DNA of 64,000 nucleotides from Urechis unicinctus (Eukaryota; Annelida; Polychaeta; Xenopneusta; Urechidae). The notes under the pieces are model-generated. The model saw nothing but the letters and a program-made list of their open reading frames with translations. It did no database searches and had not been told where the DNA came from. The stretch spans positions 6,960,063 through 7,024,062 of the forward strand of contig CM067348.1 in NCBI GenBank assembly GCA_034190875.2, written 5' to 3'. Numbering within the stretch: position 1 is the first letter of the stretch; every line of letters starts with the position of its first letter. Shown here piece by piece: positions 33,040-45,062 of the stretch. The translations under genes and the position numbers were made by a program.

Positions 33040-33824
33040 ATTGAGAATACCGTCTGGCGGCAACTGAGTATTGGAGGCACCACAAGCAGGTCCATCTTAC
33101 AAATAGTATAGTACAGGCTCACCAAATTTAGTGACAGAGCGCCCAATCATTTTGCCTTTATAGCATCTTTAGGTTTTTTTCCAGTCAAATGAGTCACCTC
33201 ATTAATTACTGCAGAGACTACACCCCCGAAGTCGAGAAACCGAATCGGTAGATCGTTTTCCAGTATCCCTTTACTCTACGACATACTGGTGTCCAAAGAG
33301 TCGCTCAGCAAGTGTACAGTTAAAGCGTTCAAATATAGCCTGGTCTCGATGGATATTCACCGGCCGCGCTTGAATGATACTTCATGTTTTGCTAGCAGCT
33401 GATTCACTGCTCCATAAATTTCCGTCCGGGGTCGACCTGCAGTAGTTTTGGCCAATGCTTGTATATCCTTTCGAGTGCACCTGCAACCTCTTCACCCATT
33501 TTTGTAGTCAATGGCTCAACAGCTTTATAGCGAGAGGCCACATCCATCACCGTTAGGGCACCGTAAGTCTGGCGCGTCACAACGTCATGAGGAAGAAATA
33601 AGAGATCGGCTTGGTGAACCTCATTAGGCCCAAGACACATCAAAATTTGGTCAGGGAATGTATTTTGGCACGGGCAGGTAGATTTGCCATATAGCTTGCT
33701 TTGTTAGCCACCCCCTGGCAACTTCCTCAGAAACCCTCACTTCTGTTGCAAGCTTCTTGATATCTATAATGCCTTTCCAGTAGCCCTTAGGACAATAGTA
33801 GATCTTTTGCATGCGATGATCCAT
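33040..33824 (-). pseudogene. Integrase of Polinton B
   Basis: The same domain order as the copy A integrase. The helical N-terminal region has YYCPKGYWKGI, and the core has HQADLLFLP, with the second-Asp segment LQVDPGRKF. Broken, several breaks. Confidence 0.75.
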
Positions 33825-33849
33825 ACAAAGTAAACGCCCGAGTCTCCAA

Positions 33850-34748
33850 ATAAACCCACTTAGCAAGCCTTTATGCAACCAGCTCAGTCGCAGCCATAAT
33901 AAACGCCACCTCACGCCCTTTTTGACTATTTGTGGGCTCGTAGAAGTTTGAAAGCTGCGGCTCAGAGCCCAGCGTGTCGACTTGTTTACCCGTCAAGATG
34001 TTGTACTCACGCAATAGCCTCATTTACATCCCGAAAAGTATGCTCCCTGGCGGCGCAGTTGCTCATTGATGAAGTCTAAACGCTCAGTTTGCTTCTTGGC
34101 CCATGCTGCCTGAGCAGATTGAAGCTGCTCGATTGCAATATCATGGTGTTTACATTCTGCGTCCAGTTGGCTGCTTCGTAATTTAGAGAATGAAAAGTTG
34201 CTTCCAGAGAATGCAACAAGTAGCGTAATTGTAGCCATTACTTAAATATAGTATAATTCCTTGATTAATTAGCATATCCTTTGTGGCCAAAGCTAGTGAA
34301 TCATCGGCAGCAGCCATACCCAGGTCAGGTAGTGTGAAATCAAGACGTGCCCCCCCCCAAAAGCCATCTTAGCAAGCTTGGCATAACCAATTAATGTACG
34401 GGAAACAACTGCACCATGGTACAGAGCGTTGACGAGCATTTTCCCATCAGTAATTGGTGTTGTCATCTTATTCCATATAAAACGGATCCTTTAATTGTAT
34501 GTCCTGAGGCTTTTGTACCACAACCTGTTTAGGGTGTGAGGCTACTAGTTTGCGCCTGTACCAATACAATGCTAGTCCAAACACCCCAACGCCGCCGACA
34601 CCCAAAGGCTAGGCCCATGTTGGCTAATCCGACCTTTCCGGAGGCTTACTCTTTGATGTTGGCTCGATAGCTTCGTCTCTAGCATCTGTAAACGCTGCCA
34701 TAGCCTCGCGGAGCTCTCTCAGAAGCTCATTTTGATTGACTTTTCTAG
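33850..34748 (-). pseudogene. Three small membrane/structural genes of Polinton B
   Basis: Counterparts of the 140-, 79- and 126-residue genes of copy A in the same order: about 33850-34238 (coiled coil QLQSAQAAWAKKQTERLDF), 34239-34466, and 34468-34748 (C-terminal half of the basic membrane protein). Start contexts of the first two match copy A. Broken. Confidence 0.6.
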
Positions 34749-35605
34749 CTACAGCTTTGTAATCTCTACATCAGACATTGATTCAACCTGGTCAATTGTT
34801 AGGCGCTGATCACCAAGGTACTGACGGGCCTGCCCACTGGCTATGACAGCAGCAAGGCTACCTCTGGGTTTCGCTCCCTCAGACTTTGTGGTCACTGGGC
34901 TAATCAATAATGGTATCAGGATCCATGAATATACGCATGCACCTTCGAATTCTAATATATTGCACTGAATGAAGATACCTAAACTGGTTACTGAGGCAGT
35001 GGCTACTACTAAGGCCATCATCACTTCAAATGACGGCATAGGCAGTAGATTGATCAGTCTTTAGCAGCAGTTTTGAATGCTTGGTCTTTGCTAGTAGCTG
35101 GCGTACTGCAAGACGTTCTTCCCTTGTTGGGATCGCATCATTCTCACGTAAGGCGTCTTCATACGAGTCATGGTCCTTGGTGTGAAAGAGCACCATCCAG
35201 CGATTCTGCTCACGTTAGTCCTTTAGCACAGAGTTGTACTTTGCTGCGCATGGCGGCCACTAAAGGTCAGTTCGGATAACATATCTTTCTTCTTGGTTAG
35301 AGCCTTTGTTGCCGAACAGTCATCAATAATGTAGAGGGTAGCTAGAAAATCGTTAACAACCCATGGATAAACCACATACATTCTGACACCTTCCATATCC
35401 ATGACCTTGACTGATATGCCTCGTTGAAACGTATTTTGGGGCAGAGAATCACATTATGATCAAAGGAACCGTGGTATGGACCCTCCAGCAAGTCAAGCAG
35501 AAAGATGGTTTTCCCACACCCTGTCTGCCCACAAATTATAGCTGAAGATGGTCCGTCTGGAAATGTAAACTAAGTAGTCTGCACTGCAAAACCTGCCATC
35601 TTTAA
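34749..35605 (-). pseudogene. Anchored protein and packaging ATPase of Polinton B
   Basis: 34749-35039 matches the N-terminal part of the copy A 223-residue protein (LTIDQVESMSD is present). 35040-35605 matches the packaging ATPase; the GQTGCGKT-type nucleotide-binding region is near 35510-35530 and the region corresponding to the Walker B segment near 35310-35335. Broken, many breaks. Confidence 0.65.
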
Positions 35606-36838
35606 TGTCAAGTTGTGCTTCCATAACAATATACATAAGACGTTCAATGCGCCGGCCGCCTCTACTTTTGTGTGATCTGTATGGTGATACCCTCAGACGC
35701 ATTCTCCACGGCCCTACCACTACCGTGCAGCTGGTCGTCATCATTTGTCCTTAAGTCGAGCCACAGAGCACACTTACTGTTCAGGTACTCTCCTATGTAA
35801 ACGTCCGACAATGCCAAGTCTTTTACAGCTATTGCTACACTGGGGTCTCGTTAACTTGTTGCTGCAAAGGCCTTCTTCACCTCATCCCACTGCTGGTAGC
35901 CGCGCATGCCCTGGGCATAGAGTTGTTTGGGGATGCCCTCAATGGTAACCTTAACTTATGTAATCTTTGGGCTGTAGAACGTCTTCCTAATGAATGAGGC
36001 ATTGGCTGGGTCTTCAAAGAGCAGTAGGAAGCCCTTCATGCTGCGAGCAGGCACGTTCAGGTTGATGTTCCACAGTGTATCTTTTTTATTGTATTCAAGT
36101 TTTTATGACAAAGCACACGCTCATACAGAATCGCAAGTCGACCAGTCTACTGAGTGCGTATCATACGGGCCAACTCTGGTTAGGTAACCATGTCATACTC
36201 TTAGGAGATGCCATCAATTTTGTAACTGGAGACACATGATGGGTGAATCACGCGGTTGTATCGTTGAATGTGAGCTCGTATTCCAGTCTGCCACAAGCGC
36301 ACTCTTGTTGAATGGCATGTGGCTCTCGAGGAGTTCAAAATCAAGCAGAACATAGAACCTGTTACCATACACATCGGCCTCATCCTTGTCCTCTTCCTCG
36401 GCCTCATCCTTGTCTCCTGCCCCGACTCGTATCTAAGTTGCGTTTCTGTCATCTGATGTGTCAATGCCTTTACAGTGGAGGCCCTGTCTCTCCTGTGCAG
36501 TCCGCCACAAGTCGTGGTAACAGTGGTACACATCGTGTCATCAATAGACATGACCTCATTGCCAGAAATCTTGATTGCCATTTTCTTAACCACGGGGCGA
36601 CCCAGGTTTTGCACAACGCTGCGGTTAGGATCAGCGGAGGTCAGCATGATTATAAAGGCCAGCCATGCTATCCCTGGGACAATGACGTCGTCTGCACTTC
36701 GATTCGGAAAGCATACTACCAGTTGTTGGTTCTGGATAATATTGCTTGGATTGTTTGTAATAACTACAGACTGTCGCACACCCTTTACCCCCAGGGGCTC
36801 ACGTATGCATTTAGTTTGCGTCCGTAAGTACTCGACAT
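35570..36838 (-). pseudogene. Major capsid protein of Polinton B
   Basis: Counterpart of the copy A capsid gene without the TA-targeted insertion. It starts with the same STYGRKLN peptide and shares NRSVVQNLGR and IKISGNEVMSIDD. Broken, many breaks. The uninterrupted N-terminal region shows where the copy A insertion landed. Confidence 0.75.
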
Positions 36839-36878
36839 GTTGAATTCTAATTTATAACTATATCTTTAACATAATAAC
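36839..36878. promoter_or_regulatory. Shared divergent promoter, Polinton B
   Basis: A 40-bp spacer between the capsid ATG (36838, - strand) and the coiled-coil gene ATG (36879, + strand). It has the same length as in copy A and shares TATATCTTTAAC (reverse of GTTAAAGATATA). Confidence 0.6.
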
Positions 36879-38195
36879 ATGACAGAGCATGCGAACCCAA
36901 CATTTGACGCTGCAGAGGAGGATGGTGGCGTGGGAGGGGAGAAGGATGAGACTAGCTTCATTAATGGTGAGGAGACTAACCTCATTGGCGAAACTTTAGA
37001 TACGTCGAGTACGACTAGTCCATCATGGGCTATTAATGAAATGCCTGCTGGGTTAACAGAAGTTCAGGTGGGATCGCAAGAAGAAACAAAAGTCTTAGTT
37101 ACAAGGTGGAAGAAGGCAGTGTCTAAGCATGGGCTGCAGGCCACTCTGGAGTTTAGATCGTCTAAAGACGGTGACCTTTGGGTTAAGTGGGGCCGAGAAT
37201 GGAAGCTTCTGACATGGAAGACCAATCCAAACAAATTCCTCTCTCCTAGGAGTATCGTAGATTCCGGTGGTAAACAGCTTGCTCGGGCTCTTGGAGTGAT
37301 CTCTCAACTATCCAAAAAAGCAGAAAAAGCACTACAAGGCATTGACCAAGCTGCTGCTAAAGCGGAAGTTGCACTTCCAGAGAAGTTAGGAATGAGCAGC
37401 ACTGAAGCTGTGACAGAGCAAGGTGGTGTGGACGAAACAAGCTTCATAGAGGACGTTCATAACGCTATACAAGACGTGGGTACACAGACAGATGGTCTGA
37501 CATACCGAGAGCTTGTAGGGCTTGACAAGGCTATGCAGACCAAGAGGGGTGAGCTGGTCAACAACCTAGCTAGGATAAGGATAGAAAGGGGTATAAAACA
37601 GCGGGAAGCTAAAATGGTAAGCCTGGATGAGGATGGGACGGGTGATAGTCCAGGATGGAGATTCAAAGCAAATGAGCTTGCCGAGCTGAAATGATCTTTA
37701 TTGTGCCTGTATTGAGACTGCCTCTGTTAAACGAACAATGTTGTGGACCCAAATATACCGCATCAGGGAAACGATAAACATACTTCTTGACGAGGACACA
37801 AAGCTAGCTGAGCGTGTACGCACCCTGTTCCGGGAGTAAGGCATAACAATCGCCTCCATCCTCACTGTGATTGGATTGGCAATCCCAACCCTGGTAGTTG
37901 CTTTGACGGGCGGAGAGAGCACTAGTGCAACCCCGGCACCAACACTGACGCCAGCTGATAAGAATGGATTAAAAAAGAGTTGAACTCCTTGGCAAACGTC
38001 CTGAAGGGCTTAACCGGTAAGGCAGCAGCTGCCCTTCCGGGAATCATTGGCTCCATCTTATCACGGCTGCTTAAGTCAGCTGCAAAGGTGGCTGGTTGGA
38101 TGGCAGAACATGTATGGGCTGCAGCTGTGGCGGTGGGGGGAGTTATCCTCCTGATTATCCGTGACCTACTACGTAGCAAACCAAAGCACAGCTAA
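36879..38195 (+). pseudogene. Coiled-coil/hydrophobic protein of Polinton B
   Basis: The less interrupted version of the gene split in copy A. It starts MTEHANPTFDAAEEDGG (acidic). It continues with a globular segment containing KWGREWKLLTWKTNP, an alanine-rich helix (ALQGIDQAAAKAEVALPEKL), a conserved DVGTQTDGLTYRELVGLDKA block, a coiled coil, and near 38000-38180 the amphipathic and membrane helices also seen in copy A. Broken after a long open stretch. A minor structural protein is likely from its place opposite the capsid gene. Confidence 0.6.
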
Positions 38196-38910
38196 GCCTA
38201 TATCGATTCCACCCACAATAGGAGCGCTTTTCTCATCCTCGTGCACCTTTCCTACGGGTATATCGGCCACGCTGCTTGGAACGTCTGGAAAGGGGACTCC
38301 CATATCTGTATCTGGCGAAAGGGTCAAAGCTTCTCTATCTGCAACAGCAGCAACCGCGTTGGCATCAGTATTGATGCCGATCAGCTGTTGTAAAGGCCCG
38401 TTCCCAACACATAATCAACCTTTGAGGAAGCATTCTGGATGGCGTCCTGATACCGGCGTATGGATGCTGAAATATCCACCGGGGAATTGATAACATCCTC
38501 AATATTAGCCTGAAATTGCTTTTGGGTGTCAAAGGATGTGCCCGTACCTAATATCCCTGAGTGCGTCTGCGCCTGAGCACCAAGCATGGCCCAAACATAG
38601 ATTTGAATAATGTCGTTGATCCGTGCAATATCTGGGGCTGTGAACCCCTCAGATTTTTCCAGTGTATAAATACCCCAGGCAAAGCTTGCACCCGTTTGGT
38701 ATTGTTTAATGTAATCAATATGTAGCTTGCCGCCCTGGAAAACAAAGCCATCTGTTGATTTATCAAAGGTTTGCCTGACAGATTTGAAAGTCTCTGAACT
38801 GTCGTCTGCTTGCACCTGGAGAGGAGATGTGCCAGCTGCTCAGCTGCTATATGGGTTGGGTACAGCGGGACCGGTTTGTATGTTTCATTTCTATTGAATC
38901 TAATATCCAT
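38166..38910 (-). pseudogene. 439-residue-type membrane-anchored protein, Polinton B (shortened)
   Basis: Reverse-strand counterpart of the copy A gene at 3942-5261, recognisable from the INDIIQIYVWAMLGAQAQT block and the SSKVDYVLGTGLY segment. It has lost much of its N-terminal half and is broken. Its ATG (38910) is 5 nt from the ATG of the penton-like gene, mirroring copy A. Confidence 0.6.
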
Positions 38911-38915
38911 AGTGC

Positions 38916-39606
38916 TATGTATCTATCTCTGACAAATGTTCAAAGCAGCGAGGCTGTGTCCCTGCAAAATCCTATTGACAACACTGCGGGCAATCTATGC
39001 GTTGGCCTAAGGTCAATCACGTATGCTGTGGGCTGGTACAATCTCGAATCAAATGGGACTGTTCAATGGTGGTCATGAACTTCAGAAGAGGATCTGTCCA
39101 ATTAAAACCTGGTCTTTGGAGTTTTAGCCTTCTTCAGCAGCAGATTACATCAATATGTCTTAGTTTAGATGTTGATGCTGCAAATGGGCTTTTTACCCTC
39201 ACAATTCCTGGTAATGGGGCTGCGCGCATATCTGAGGGTGTGTTAAAAATGTTGGGTCTTGATGAAGGTCAGGGTAGGCAATTTATTCCTTCAGGTACTT
39301 ACATAGCTGACCGGCCCTTCAACTTTAGCATCTTTAACACAATTTATGTTCACCTCGATCAAGTCAGCACCACACACTACATGCTAGATGATGCGTCCAC
39401 TACGCTTCTTGAAGTTTTTTGCTTAGAGGGTGGCTCTTTCGGTGATATTATAACCACGAACATCACTAATCCTGTATGTAAGCGTGTCACTAGCGGAACA
39501 GTGCATGAGTTACAGGTTTAGTTACGCGATAATAAAAGAAGGCTATTGGATAACCACGACTTACCTGTTAGCATTGTTCTTGAATTACAAGATGTCAATA
39601 GAAACG
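38916..39606 (+). pseudogene. Penton-like protein of Polinton B
   Basis: Counterpart of the copy A gene at 3246-3935: MYLSLTNVQSSEAV start, the LKPGLWSFSLLQQQI block and the NTIYVHLDQVSTTH block. Broken, a few breaks. Confidence 0.6.
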
Positions 39607-40249
39607 AGTATTTATGGACCTAGTCAAAAACTGGCAAGCACTGTTCAGGGCGCCGACCTCTCGGAATATGCCACAAAGACCTATGTATCTATTGGCGACT
39701 CGCAAAAAAATGGATAAAAGTGGCGGTACTATGACTGGAGACCTTGAAATGGGAGATAATAAAATCGTTCAGTTGGGAGACCCAATATCGCCTGAAGATG
39801 CTGCTAATAAAAAGAATGTTGATGCACAGCACAGATAGCATCGCAGGGACCTAAGAGAACTCCCAAACGAACCATCTCATTACTATATGGGCAGAAGCAA
39901 GTGGCCCCTTTGGACAGGATATGAGTGGTCGTTTGGCCATGGGGCTAGGGGTCGAGACTCACGGGACTCAAGCTGTGGATATACCATGTTATCCAATGGT
40001 AAGATCATTCGTATGGGGTTGTCTTCGGGTGTTGGTGCTGATACTGGTCCTATAGCAGTCGTTCCTGTTATTAATGGAACGAACCAAATGGTAGGAATAA
40101 GTAAGCCTGCTGACCAACGGGCTGTTGTAATATCTTTAGACCGGCCTTCACAGCTAGAACAGGGCAACGTTATTAACTTTTATACAACCACTCAAAATAG
40201 AGGGGCGACTTGGTCTGTAGCATCACTCCTAATTGAACTTGACCTGTAG
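39592..40249 (+). pseudogene. Fiber-like protein of Polinton B
   Basis: Counterpart of the copy A fiber-like gene. It keeps MDKSGGTMTGDLEMGDNKI and the C-terminal jelly-roll-like head ending SVASLLIELDL. The start overlaps the end of the penton-like gene as in copy A. Broken, about two breaks. Confidence 0.6.
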
Positions 40250-40270
40250 ACTTCCGTATAAAGCAGCAGT

Positions 40271-40800
40271 ATGAAACAACAACCAATCATTCCGACGGCA
40301 CCGTTATATCCGGAGCTGCCTGATGAGAATCCAGGGCACTCCTATCGGTTGAATGAGATCAGCCTCAAGAAGCAATACCTTGAGAAAGAGATTGAAAAAT
40401 ATTGTGCTATGTACAAGAAATGTAGGCGCGCAGTGAACTCGATGGATGCAGTAGACACTGCGTTAATTACTGTTGGTATGTGTCTTGGCGCAAGTGGTGT
40501 GGGTATTATGTCTACAATAGTTGCTATTCCTATTGCCACAGTCTTGGGTGTTACTGGAGCCGCTTGTGGGCTACTTGGTATTGCTGGAACATTTGTCAGT
40601 CGCCGGCTGACCATCAAGGTGAAAAAAACATGATCAGATCCGCATTCTAGTGCAGAGCAAATTGAATATCATTGCTGACATTGTATCGACAGCACTTGAA
40701 GATGGTAATATCTCGGATCATGAGTTTAAACTCGTTTTAGCCGAGGTCAAAAAAAAATTACCCAAATTAAGGACGAAATTAAGGCCAGATCTGTAAAAGC
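40271..40800 (+). pseudogene. Small membrane protein of Polinton B
   Basis: Counterpart of 1997-2568: MKQQPIIPTAPLYPE start, the YRLNEISLKKQYLEKEIEKY helix and the glycine/alanine/valine-rich hydrophobic stretch, then an ADIVSTALEDG tail. Broken. Confidence 0.55.
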
Positions 40801-41014
40801 GCACCAGACTGTTTCAATGATGAAAAAAAACCGCGCTGATCCAACGTGGAAAAGACGAAGCATTGGAAGGTATCAGACAAAAATTGGGTGTTCTTTACCA
40901 TTGAGCGGATTGTGAATGACATTGACCCGCCTCAATACATAGAATAACCCCAGTGTGTGCAGACATCTATGATCTGTACCGATCTATTTAGACAGTGGAT
41001 AGTATAAGGTATAT

Positions 41015-41265
41015 AATGGTAATGGAACAAGTGATTAAGTCGTTCTGTATCTCGCATGACGGGATCAGACAAAAGACAACTCAGTGGGTGAATAAAAGAA
41101 AACACAACATTGTTGGAAGCGACTACTCCGCGGTTATCGGACAGGACTACTTTAACAGCTAAAATAAGAAGCTGACCGAGAAAACAAGCAACGAGGGCGG
41201 CCACACGAGCGTCGCCTGTCTTTGGGGCAAGGTCTTCGAGGAGGTTGCAATAGGCTATTTATCGG
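41015..41265 (+). pseudogene. YqaJ exonuclease N-terminal remnant, Polinton B
   Basis: Matches the start of the copy A exonuclease (VIKSFCISHDG, then IVGSDYSAVIGQ, and CLWGKVFEEVAIG). The Polinton ends here, before the catalytic EIK region. Broken. Confidence 0.6.
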
Positions 41266-41336
41266 TATCGCAACAACGCACCTGGCGTAGCTAGGCACGT
41301 GACCCCGGTACAAACAAAGCAGTTCATGTTCACAAC

Positions 41337-42675
41337 ATGGCGTACAAAACAGATTGTTCGCGTTGGAAAGTTAGTGGGGTTACAACGATAGAGGGGTTAC
41401 AACGACGGATTACCGACGTCGAGATCGAGTTAAACTTGGACTTAATTTGCCCTGTTATCCTGACTTTAGTCGTGCGAAATTGGAATTGTCCCTGTGCTCG
41501 GAGTCTAGTTTTCAGTTCTCCGCTTTTCTGTGGTTACCCGGAGATTACTCTCTACGATATTTTCAACTATTTGATAGCATCGCGCTCTGACTTCGAAATA
41601 AGGAAAGTGAAGAGCTACAAGTCCTTCGAAGACTATAGACTTTTTGCTGATGGCCATGTGCTCCAACAGAGACGTTCAAGACAGCATGACTGTCCTGTGC
41701 CAGTACAGGATATGACAATTAGAAGTGCGAGGTGAGACGAATATTTTGGCTCATATGAGATAGCATTAGCTGTATTTATCCCAGGCTTTAGCTGTCAGTT
41801 GGGATAACTAAGTTCATGAGTAATTTCTACTATCATTGTATCTGTTCTAGGTATAGTGGTAAACAAGTTGATGCCTTTGACCCTCGTCACCCAAGTAACA
41901 GGTTGCCCACCTCAGAGTACCAGCTACAGGGCCTGGCACACAAAATCAGACAGATATGGAAATGCTTCAGTTTATTGCACATATCCTTAAATGAAGCTGA
42001 ATAAAGTATAATATTTATAGAACTGATTGTACAAAATAGACAACTGGGGTATGCAAACAGAGTGAAGTCACTTTATTAATTCTTTCTGTTTAACAGAGCA
42101 ATCCTCACGTTCAAGTCCTCAAACTACTCGAAAGACCCAAGTCAATCTTCATCTCAGTCTCCAGAGCCAGAGCCCACATGCCTCTCACTGGGTGTCCTGG
42201 ATAGAGCAAATGAGTTTGTCGGGCACACCATACAGTCTGCTCAAGCCATACCGAGAGCCACCACAGTTGCCTGCACTGCAGATGATTTTGTCCGATATGT
42301 CAAATACACCCCTGCTGATATTGAACGAGGCGAGGACGAATCACAGTCTCTGTGTTCCATCAGGTGTGCACCAGGATTCACACCATCATGAACAAACCAG
42401 ATACTGACCCGTCTGTGCTCATTTTTAAAATGATGGGAGACAATTTACCTGTTACCGCTCCAGCTCTCGATTGGGTTCCAAGAAAGAGAAATGTACCCAT
42501 TATTTATACACTGATTAATAGAAAGATGCACAAGCACCTCAAAGTAGATACTCGAGAACTACTTGTTTCTTCAGACAGACCGTACATGGCTTCCTCAGCT
42601 GATGGCATTGTAAGTTGTTCATGCCACCCAAAAAGACAAGTGCCCATATGCACTGAGAAAAAAAATCCTCGATAG
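41337..42675 (+). pseudogene. Decayed host-type gene with YqaJ-like exonuclease domain
   Basis: A different YqaJ-related gene from the Polinton one. The first exon, 41337-41731, opens at an ATG and contains TLYDIFNYLIASRSDFEIRK and SYKSFEDYRLFADGHV, a block I associate with invertebrate SWIM/YqaJ proteins. It ends at a strong GTGAGA donor in phase 2 and fits the next exon from 41851 (acceptor GTTCTAG, reading YSGKQVDAFDPRHPSN). From about 42097 an exon after TTTAACAG contains YTPADIERGEDESQS. A later stretch to 42675 contains ALDW, HLKVDTRELLV and PYMASSADGIVSCSC, the family's metal-binding SADG block. Frame changes between these parts and the missing catalytic EVKCP segment indicate a pseudogene. 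It is a multicopy gene family, possibly itself mobile. Confidence 0.5.
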
Positions 42676-42679
42676 GCAG

Positions 42680-43730
42680 CCAGTGAAAAAGGGTGCGTAG
42701 AAAATGAAGATTGGCTTCTTCACCTCAAGCACAACAGTGCTTATTACACTCAAGTGCAGGGACAGATGGGAATTTTGTAGTGTACATAATTGTGACTTGG
42801 TGTTGTACACAATAAAAGGCTTCCACATTATCAGTGTACCCTTTGATGAAGAAAAGTTTGCAGAAATTGTGTGTAATATGTCGCATTTTTCTTTTCATCA
42901 TTTCTCTTTCCAGAAATAATCAATGTGGCACAGCAATAGCGGTTTTTTTTACCTACTTATTAATGTTTTGATGTATAGTTTGTTTTAATTGATAATATTT
43001 CTTTTCATGTTCTCCTCCATAATAGCCATACTGGTAAATAAATGGTACTCGTTAAAATGCAATGGAAGTGTGCTTATTATTCTTTATTGTAAAATTTATC
43101 AGTGTTTTGTAGAGTTAGCAAGGAATTGTCTTGTTATATTCTGGGGAAAAATATAAACTGGTCTTCAAAAAATAGATACTATTTTTTTCTTAGCTGCGGT
43201 TAAGAAAAAAAATCATACTTTTAACACAAGCATATATTTGGGTCTTGAGAACCTGTTTATGCTTTAATATGGTTACTTGGTTCTTGCTACACACACCAGG
43301 TTTTTGCTGCTTTGGCATGGGTGGGGGTGGGTCAATACAGGATCTTCTTTAGCGCAGGCCTTTGTTTTTTCGCATGAAGCACTGAAATTCAGATTGGAAA
43401 GTAACAGGTATTGGGTTAGGATGCTCAATTGTTGGACCGTTTCCCCCGATGAAATGCTTTGTACAGATATATGTGCCCTCATTAACCATCTCTGGCCCAA
43501 AATTTTCCCGTCCACTAGCCGTCGTGCACGGCTACCCGTCCACATGCCCCGGCCCACTCTCTGCATTTCTTTGGATTGGAGACTAGCGTTGGAAAAGTAA
43601 TGAAAAACACGCCATTCATTCTTTCACGATCTCTATATCGGCTGTCTGAGTTGCACCTACCCCAGCAGCAATGTTTCGTGGGCATTGTGGTTCGATGTGA
43701 AAACTGCGCTCGTACCTGCTACTGGGTTCA
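42680..43730. other. No gene seen
   Basis: AT-rich DNA. A weak polyadenylation-like AATAAA occurs at 42810. Short frames near 43273-43600 show no family features. Confidence 0.45.
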
Positions 43731-43733
43731 TAA

Positions 43734-43754
43734 ATATATATATATATATATATA
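43734..43754. repeat. Short (TA)n tract
   Basis: About 20 bp of TA. Confidence 0.8.
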
Positions 43755-43949
43755 GTTCCACACAAAAACATTGTAAAATTTAATAGCACTTGCACATAAC
43801 CTTTAAATTATACAAAACTCATTTAATTGCTTATAATACACGAATTCATAGACACTTTAAATCACCATCTAACCCTTAAGTTTGTCCTTGATCCGTTTAC
43901 TAAGTCGAAAGATCATAAGGTATTATTGCACACAACTCCGTCATAAAGG

Positions 43950-43950
<1 letters not shown>

Positions 43951-44017
<67 letters not shown>
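43951..44017. repeat. (TA)n microsatellite
   Basis: About 67 bp of pure TA. Confidence 0.95.
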
Positions 44018-44019
<2 letters not shown>

Positions 44020-44364
44020 ACACCATTAATTAGGACCTCAAGGACTTGTCTTGCCTAATATAGCAAAGCAGCCCACACAAGCCCGATCAACTGTTGGTCT
44101 GATGGGCTAGCCAACACACCTGTAACGCCCATATTTCCGGTGGTGCATGCTATGTGAACACTCCCAACATGAGGCACTCGAGTCATTAAAAAACCCTTTC
44201 AGGGTGTTTTAAGACTTTATTCTTGCACTCTGATGGTAGCCATTGTCTGCATTGAGTATCTCGACTATATGATGAAGCTCAAGTCCACTTCTTAGAAATT
44301 CTCCTATTCTAATTGAAATTCATCCTTGTGTATACATTTCAATGTAGGGCGTTCACTGCATTCA

Positions 44365-44503
44365 TTCCATATCAATGCTGTTAACATGCGGAGTATAAAT
44401 TCCACATGATTTCTGTTATCATGCTGTATACAAATTCCATATCAATTATGTTATCATGCGGTGTTCAAATTCCTTTTTTTATTATTATCATGCTGTATTT
44501 GAT
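44365..44503. repeat. 35-bp tandem repeat, four units
   Basis: Four units of roughly 35 bp start ATTCC and contain TGTTATCATGCGGTGT or close variants. The last unit is the most diverged. It lies downstream of the Ig receptor gene, possibly in its 3' untranslated region or beyond. Confidence 0.7.
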
Positions 44504-45062
44504 TCATTATTGCGCAATATTCCAAGAGGGTAATAATAAATATAGAAATCGTTTAACAAGCATTGGTGGTCTATATCAAAGGATGAAGATGCTAGCAATT
44601 TCCATGCACCAATTATAATTCAGAACAATATTATAGAGGCAAACAATTTCACAATTTTCAAATCAAAGTCTTAGCCTAGATACTGTAGCAAATAAATCCC
44701 ACAAACCAAACAATTTAATAAACAACCGTGGGGATGTCCTTTAATACAGGGGAATTACTGATTCAGTCAACAAATCAATATTTATGCCGAGATTGATATG
44801 CATATGATTTTACAAGTGTATAATTCATTGAAGGTAATATTCCTCGAGAGAAAACACGAGGATAGTAGCGATTGTTTACAAAGTCATACCCTTGGTGGTC
44901 TAGATTATAAGATTAAGAGGCAACACATGAAGCAGACAATTTTTGTTTTCTCTACAAACTTGCATGTAACAACAGGGTACAGGTCAAATTAGGCAAAAAT
45001 CTTTATATAAGGCATGAGTGGCAAGATCTTAGATGGTTGGAAGTGCAAATATAATTAAAAAT

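Larger units (their letters stand above)
30008..41265 (-). mobile_element. Polinton/Maverick virus-like element, copy B (heavily broken, one end missing)
   Basis: A second fossil of the same Polinton family, in opposite orientation to copy A. The left end (AGTAGTATAGAGAG) matches the outer end of copy A. Gene order from this end is polymerase, zinc ribbon, integrase, small membrane proteins, ATPase and capsid on the - strand. Then, on the + strand side, come the coiled-coil protein, the penton-like and fiber-like proteins, a membrane protein and the beginning of the exonuclease. The element stops inside the exonuclease without a second terminal repeat. It is much more decayed than A, with a few dozen breaks, and therefore appears older. 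It is valuable mainly for comparison. Confidence 0.88.
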
